The translations under genes were made by a program, and so were the position numbers. The notes beneath the pieces are model-generated. The model was not told the DNA's origin. It was given only the letters and a program-made list of their open reading frames with translations, and ran no database searches. DNA of 64,000 nucleotides from Rugamonas brunnea (GTDB lineage: Bacteria > Pseudomonadota > Gammaproteobacteria > Burkholderiales > Burkholderiaceae_D): contig NZ_JACEZT010000015.1 of the NCBI RefSeq assembly GCF_014042345.1, positions 1 through 64,000 on the forward strand. Direction: 5' to 3'. Positions 61,165 to 64,000 of the stretch are shown here, in pieces. Numbering within the stretch: position 1 is the stretch's first letter; every line of letters begins with the position of its first letter.

Positions 61165-62034
61165 CTATTTGGCGCCCAGCCCCAGCAGGCGCATGGCGTT
61201 CTGCTTCAGAATCAAGGGCGCGACCTCCGGTTTGAAGCCGGCCTTCTCGAAATCGGCCAGCCAGCGGTCCGGCGTAATCAAGGGAAAATCGGAGCCGAAC
61301 AATATGCGTTCGCGCAACAGCGTGTTGGCGTATTGCACCAACTGTGGCGGGAAGTAGCGCGGCGACCAGCCCGACAGGTCGATCCACACGTTCGGCTTGT
61401 GCAGGCACAGCGACAACGCTTCGTCCTGCCACGGCCAGCTCGGGTGGGCCATCACGATCTGCATGTCGGGGAAGTCGATGGCCACGTCCTCCAGCAACAT
61501 CGGGTTGGAATTGGCCACCCGCAGGCCGCCGCCGGCGCGCATGCCGCTGCCGATGCCCGAATGGCCGGTGTGGAAGATGGCCGGCAAGCCGTATTCGGCG
61601 ATCACCTCGTACAGCGGCCAGGCGAAACGGTCGTAGGGCAGGAAGCCCTGCACGGTGGGATGAAACTTGAAGCCGCGCACACCGTATTCCTCGATCAGGC
61701 GGCGCGCCTCGCGCGCGCCCATCACGCCCTTGTGCGGGTCGATGCTGGCGAAGGCGATCATCATGTCGCTGTTGGCGCGCGCCGCCTCGGCGATCTCCTC
61801 GTTGGGGATGCGGCGCCGGCCGATCTGGGCTTCCGCGTCGACGGTGAACATCACTAGTCCGATCTTGCGCTCGCGGTAGTAGGCCACCGTCTCGGCGATG
61901 GTGGGGCGCCGGTCCGAGCCGAAATACTTGTCGGCCGCGCGGTCGAATTCATCGCCGAAATGGTCGTGGCCCTGGCAGCAGGACACTTCGGCATGGGTGT
62001 GGAAATCAATGGCGATCAGGTCGTCGCAATGCAT
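61165..62034 (-). CDS. Amidohydrolase family protein, possible CouO-like beta-ketoacyl-CoA hydrolase
   Basis: The 289-residue Amidohydrolase_2-type protein has the metal site IDFHTHAE, His in GFKFHPTVQGF, IFHTGHSG, VMAHPSW and the late Asp in ILFGSDFPL. It lies 84 bp downstream of feruloyl-CoA synthase. In Rhodococcus the amidohydrolase CouO hydrolyses 4-hydroxyphenyl-beta-ketoacyl-CoA in hydroxycinnamate breakdown; the same job would fit here. Alternatives are a decarboxylase or 4-oxalomesaconate hydratase-like role. Start ATG 62034 follows AGGAG. Confidence 0.75.
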   Translation of the reverse strand: MHCDDLIAIDFHTHAEVSCCQGHDHFGDEFDRAADKYFGSDRRPTIAETVAYYRERKIGLVMFTVDAEAQIGRRRIPNEEIAEAARANSDMMIAFASIDPHKGVMGAREARRLIEEYGVRGFKFHPTVQGFLPYDRFAWPLYEVIAEYGLPAIFHTGHSGIGSGMRAGGGLRVANSNPMLLEDVAIDFPDMQIVMAHPSWPWQDEALSLCLHKPNVWIDLSGWSPRYFPPQLVQYANTLLRERILFGSDFPLITPDRWLADFEKAGFKPEVAPLILKQNAMRLLGLGAK

Positions 62035-62061
62035 GGTGTGCTCCTGGATGTGGTGGTGACG

Positions 62062-62084
62062 GGGCCGGCGCGCGGCGCCGGCCC
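62062..62084 (-). promoter_or_regulatory. GC hairpin between fcs and the amidohydrolase gene
   Basis: A perfect 10-bp stem (GGGCCGGCGC with GCGCCGGCCC, 3-nt loop) lies in the 84-bp spacer. No T run follows, so it may dampen or process the operon message rather than end it. Confidence 0.5.
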
Positions 62085-62118
62085 GGGGTCGGGCTCGGGC
62101 CCGCGCTTTGGCTTGGGC

Positions 62119-63978
62119 TCAGGCGAGGATGACGAAATCGTCCTGGCCGCGATACAGCGCTTCGATCAGCTCCGCGCGCCGGGCCAGCACGGCGCGCTGG
62201 TTGATCGAGCCCTTGTCCGTCACCTCGCTGTGGTCGATCGACGGCGGGGTTTCCAGCAAGCGTATCCAGGCGACCCGGTTGGCCGAGCCGGTGGCCGTGC
62301 TGTTGACGCGCGCCAGCAACGCCTGGAAGTGGGCGCGCACGGCCGCATGGGTCATCACCTCGAACAGGTCGGCCCGCTCATCGAGGCCGGCCAGTTGCCG
62401 GCATTCGGCCGGACGGGCGAAGATCAGCAGGCCGATCTGGTCGCGGTTCATGCCGGCCACCACCACGTCCTGCACATAGGGCGCGCCGGCGGTGATGACC
62501 TTGGCGCGCAGCGGACCGACGCTGACGAAGGTGCCCGAGGACAGCTTGAAATCTTCCGCGATGCGGCCGTCGAACACCAGGCCCAGTTCGGGCCGCGCCG
62601 CGTCGACGAACTTGAGCGCGTCGCCGGTGCAGTAGTAGCCCTCGGCGTCGAACACTTCCGCGCTTTGCGCCGGATTGCGCCAGTAGCCAGGCATCACGTG
62701 CGGGCCGCGCATGCGCGCTTCCAGCTTGCCGTCGATGGGCACCAGTTTGACCTCGCAACCGGGCGCCGGCAGGCCGACGTAGCCGGCGCCGATCACGCCG
62801 CCGGTCGAGAACAGGCAGGACGGCGCCGTCTCCGTCATGCCCAGTCCCACCATCATCCGGATCAAATGGCCGCAATGGGCTTCGGTGACGCGGTCGAGCC
62901 GGTCCCAGGCCGCCTGCGACAGGCCGGCGCCGGCGAAGAAGAACAGCTTCAGGCGGGCGAAGAATTTTTCGCGCAACTGGGCGTCGTGTTCGAGCACCAC
63001 GGTCAGGTCTTCCCACGCCTTGGGCACGTTGAAATAGACGGTGGGCGAAATCTCGCGCAGGTTGCGCAGGGTGGCGTCGAAGCGCTTGGCGGTGGGCTGG
63101 CCATCGTCGATGTAGAAGCTGCCGCCGTTGTAGAGCGCGATGCCGACGTTGTGGCTGCCGCCGAAGGTGTGGTTCCACGGCAGCCAGTCGACCAGCACCG
63201 GCGGCTCCTCGGCGAAGTAAGGCATGGTTTGCAACAGCATCTGCTGGTTGGCGCACAACATGCGTTGCGTGGTCACCACGGCCTTGGGCAGCTTGGTCGA
63301 GCCGGAGGTGAACAGGAACTTGGCGATGGTATCCGGGCCGACGGCGGCGTTGGCGGCATCGACCGTCTTCGGCACCGTCTCCAGCAGGTCCGCGAACGCG
63401 ATGCTGGGGCGGTCGGGCAGTTCGCCCTTGCCCAGCACGATCTCCACGTCGGCCGCCAGCGCGCCGGCGATGGCCTTGGCGAACGGCGCGCCTTCCGCCG
63501 CGTACACCATGCCCGGCGTGACCGTGTCGACGATGTGGCGCAGCTTGCCGTAGTCGGTGGCCACCAGCGAATAGGCCGGCGACACCGACGAATAGGGTAT
63601 GCCGGCGTACATGGCGGCGAACATCAGCTGGCTGTGCTCAAGGTCGTTCCCGGACAACACCAGCAATGGGCGTTCGACCGACAGGCCACGATCAAGCAGC
63701 CACTGGCCGATGCGGCGTACGCGCGCCAGCATGTCGGCATAGCTGATGCGGACCCACTCGCCATCCTCGCCGCGCGCCGCCATCAGCGTGCGCTCCGGGA
63801 ACTGGTGGGCGCCGTCCACCAGGCGGTCGGTCAGACAGCGCGGGTAGTCGCCCAGCGCTTCGAGCGGGCGGATGTGCCAGACGCCGTCGGCATCGCACCG
63901 GATCTCCGCCGGCGGATGACCGATGCTGACGGGCCGGTAGTCGGCTTCCACGATAGCCTTGAATGCTGCGGTATTCAT
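62119..63978 (-). CDS. fcs: Feruloyl-CoA synthase
   Basis: The 619-residue AMP-forming acid-CoA ligase has the feruloyl-CoA synthase start (YRPVSIGHPPAEIRC, LGDYPRCLTDRLVDGAHQFPERT), the P-loop LFTSGSTKLPKAV, the GLGMTETAPS motif, and FDGRIAEDFKLSSGTFVSVG near the C-terminus. It activates ferulate or related hydroxycinnamates. The start at 63978 follows AGGAGA. It heads an operon with the amidohydrolase, an AAHS transporter and a porin. Confidence 0.88.
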   Translation of the reverse strand: MNTAAFKAIVEADYRPVSIGHPPAEIRCDADGVWHIRPLEALGDYPRCLTDRLVDGAHQFPERTLMAARGEDGEWVRISYADMLARVRRIGQWLLDRGLSVERPLLVLSGNDLEHSQLMFAAMYAGIPYSSVSPAYSLVATDYGKLRHIVDTVTPGMVYAAEGAPFAKAIAGALAADVEIVLGKGELPDRPSIAFADLLETVPKTVDAANAAVGPDTIAKFLFTSGSTKLPKAVVTTQRMLCANQQMLLQTMPYFAEEPPVLVDWLPWNHTFGGSHNVGIALYNGGSFYIDDGQPTAKRFDATLRNLREISPTVYFNVPKAWEDLTVVLEHDAQLREKFFARLKLFFFAGAGLSQAAWDRLDRVTEAHCGHLIRMMVGLGMTETAPSCLFSTGGVIGAGYVGLPAPGCEVKLVPIDGKLEARMRGPHVMPGYWRNPAQSAEVFDAEGYYCTGDALKFVDAARPELGLVFDGRIAEDFKLSSGTFVSVGPLRAKVITAGAPYVQDVVVAGMNRDQIGLLIFARPAECRQLAGLDERADLFEVMTHAAVRAHFQALLARVNSTATGSANRVAWIRLLETPPSIDHSEVTDKGSINQRAVLARRAELIEALYRGQDDFVILA

Positions 63979-64000
63979 CTTGTCTCCTGTAGTCGTATTG

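Overview
The window looks like chromosomal DNA of a high-GC betaproteobacterium of the Burkholderiales, most likely Oxalobacteraceae (a Massilia/Duganella/Janthinobacterium-like organism). The pointers are the paired cyanophycin synthetase genes with their ABC transporter and DUF1854 neighbour, a DUF2863-type gene, Porin_4-type porins and a dense set of aromatic-acid catabolic operons. The genus is an inference. I see no rRNA, tRNA, CRISPR array, insertion sequence or prophage.

Region 1 (1-5.2 kb) holds an ECF sigma factor with a Tat-exported ferritin-like protein, a DUF2863-type protein, and a NarX/NarL-like two-component pair.

Region 2 (5.2-9.4 kb) is the most unusual part. A genuine PqqA peptide gene, pqqD and pqqE are present without pqqB or pqqC. 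They flank a tightly coupled operon of a 35-residue membrane peptide, a PuuD-type four-helix membrane protein, a SerC paralogue that keeps its PLP residues but has lost every phosphate-binding residue I can align, and a short DHODH-like flavoprotein that has lost its dihydroorotate-binding residues. This could be a modified PQQ route or a new PqqA-derived redox cofactor or RiPP system. The two-component pair lies convergently beside it.

Region 3 (9.5-16.8 kb) is mixed housekeeping: a small membrane protein, CYTH triphosphatase, M14 cytosolic carboxypeptidase, acetyl/succinyl-CoA transferase with divergent LysR, patatin-like phospholipase and a clade-3-like catalase.

Region 4 (17-25 kb) is a cyanophycin locus: cphA' (degenerate Mur-ligase P-loop) and cphA on one strand, and divergently an ABC exporter with an N-terminal zinc ribbon plus a DUF1854 protein.

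Region 5 (25-32.4 kb) carries LysR/GST/LysE, a ParDE-type toxin-antitoxin pair, a VOC protein, a SulP transporter, a repeat-rich secreted protein and a periplasmic solute-binding protein.

Region 6 (32.4-48.6 kb) is the benzoate/catechol/beta-ketoadipate island. pcaIJF with divergent pcaR, a porin sharing the pcaR-type operator, and one long operon catB-catC-catA-benABCD-pcaD-benE-MFS transporter with divergent catR together encode uptake of benzoate and its conversion to succinyl-CoA plus acetyl-CoA.

Region 7 (48.6-55.7 kb) has an orphan sugar-binding protein, a zinc alcohol dehydrogenase / membrane protein / alpha-beta hydrolase group with an AraC regulator, a nitronate monooxygenase-like flavoprotein and a soluble truncated chemoreceptor-like protein.

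Region 8 (55.7-64 kb) is a hydroxycinnamate/protocatechuate region: ligAB (4,5-cleavage), a LysR regulator, and a leftward operon of feruloyl-CoA synthase, an amidohydrolase (possibly a CouO-like beta-ketoacyl-CoA hydrolase), an aromatic acid MFS transporter and a porin. The cell thus has both an ortho-cleavage route for catechol and a meta-cleavage entry for protocatechuate in one neighbourhood.
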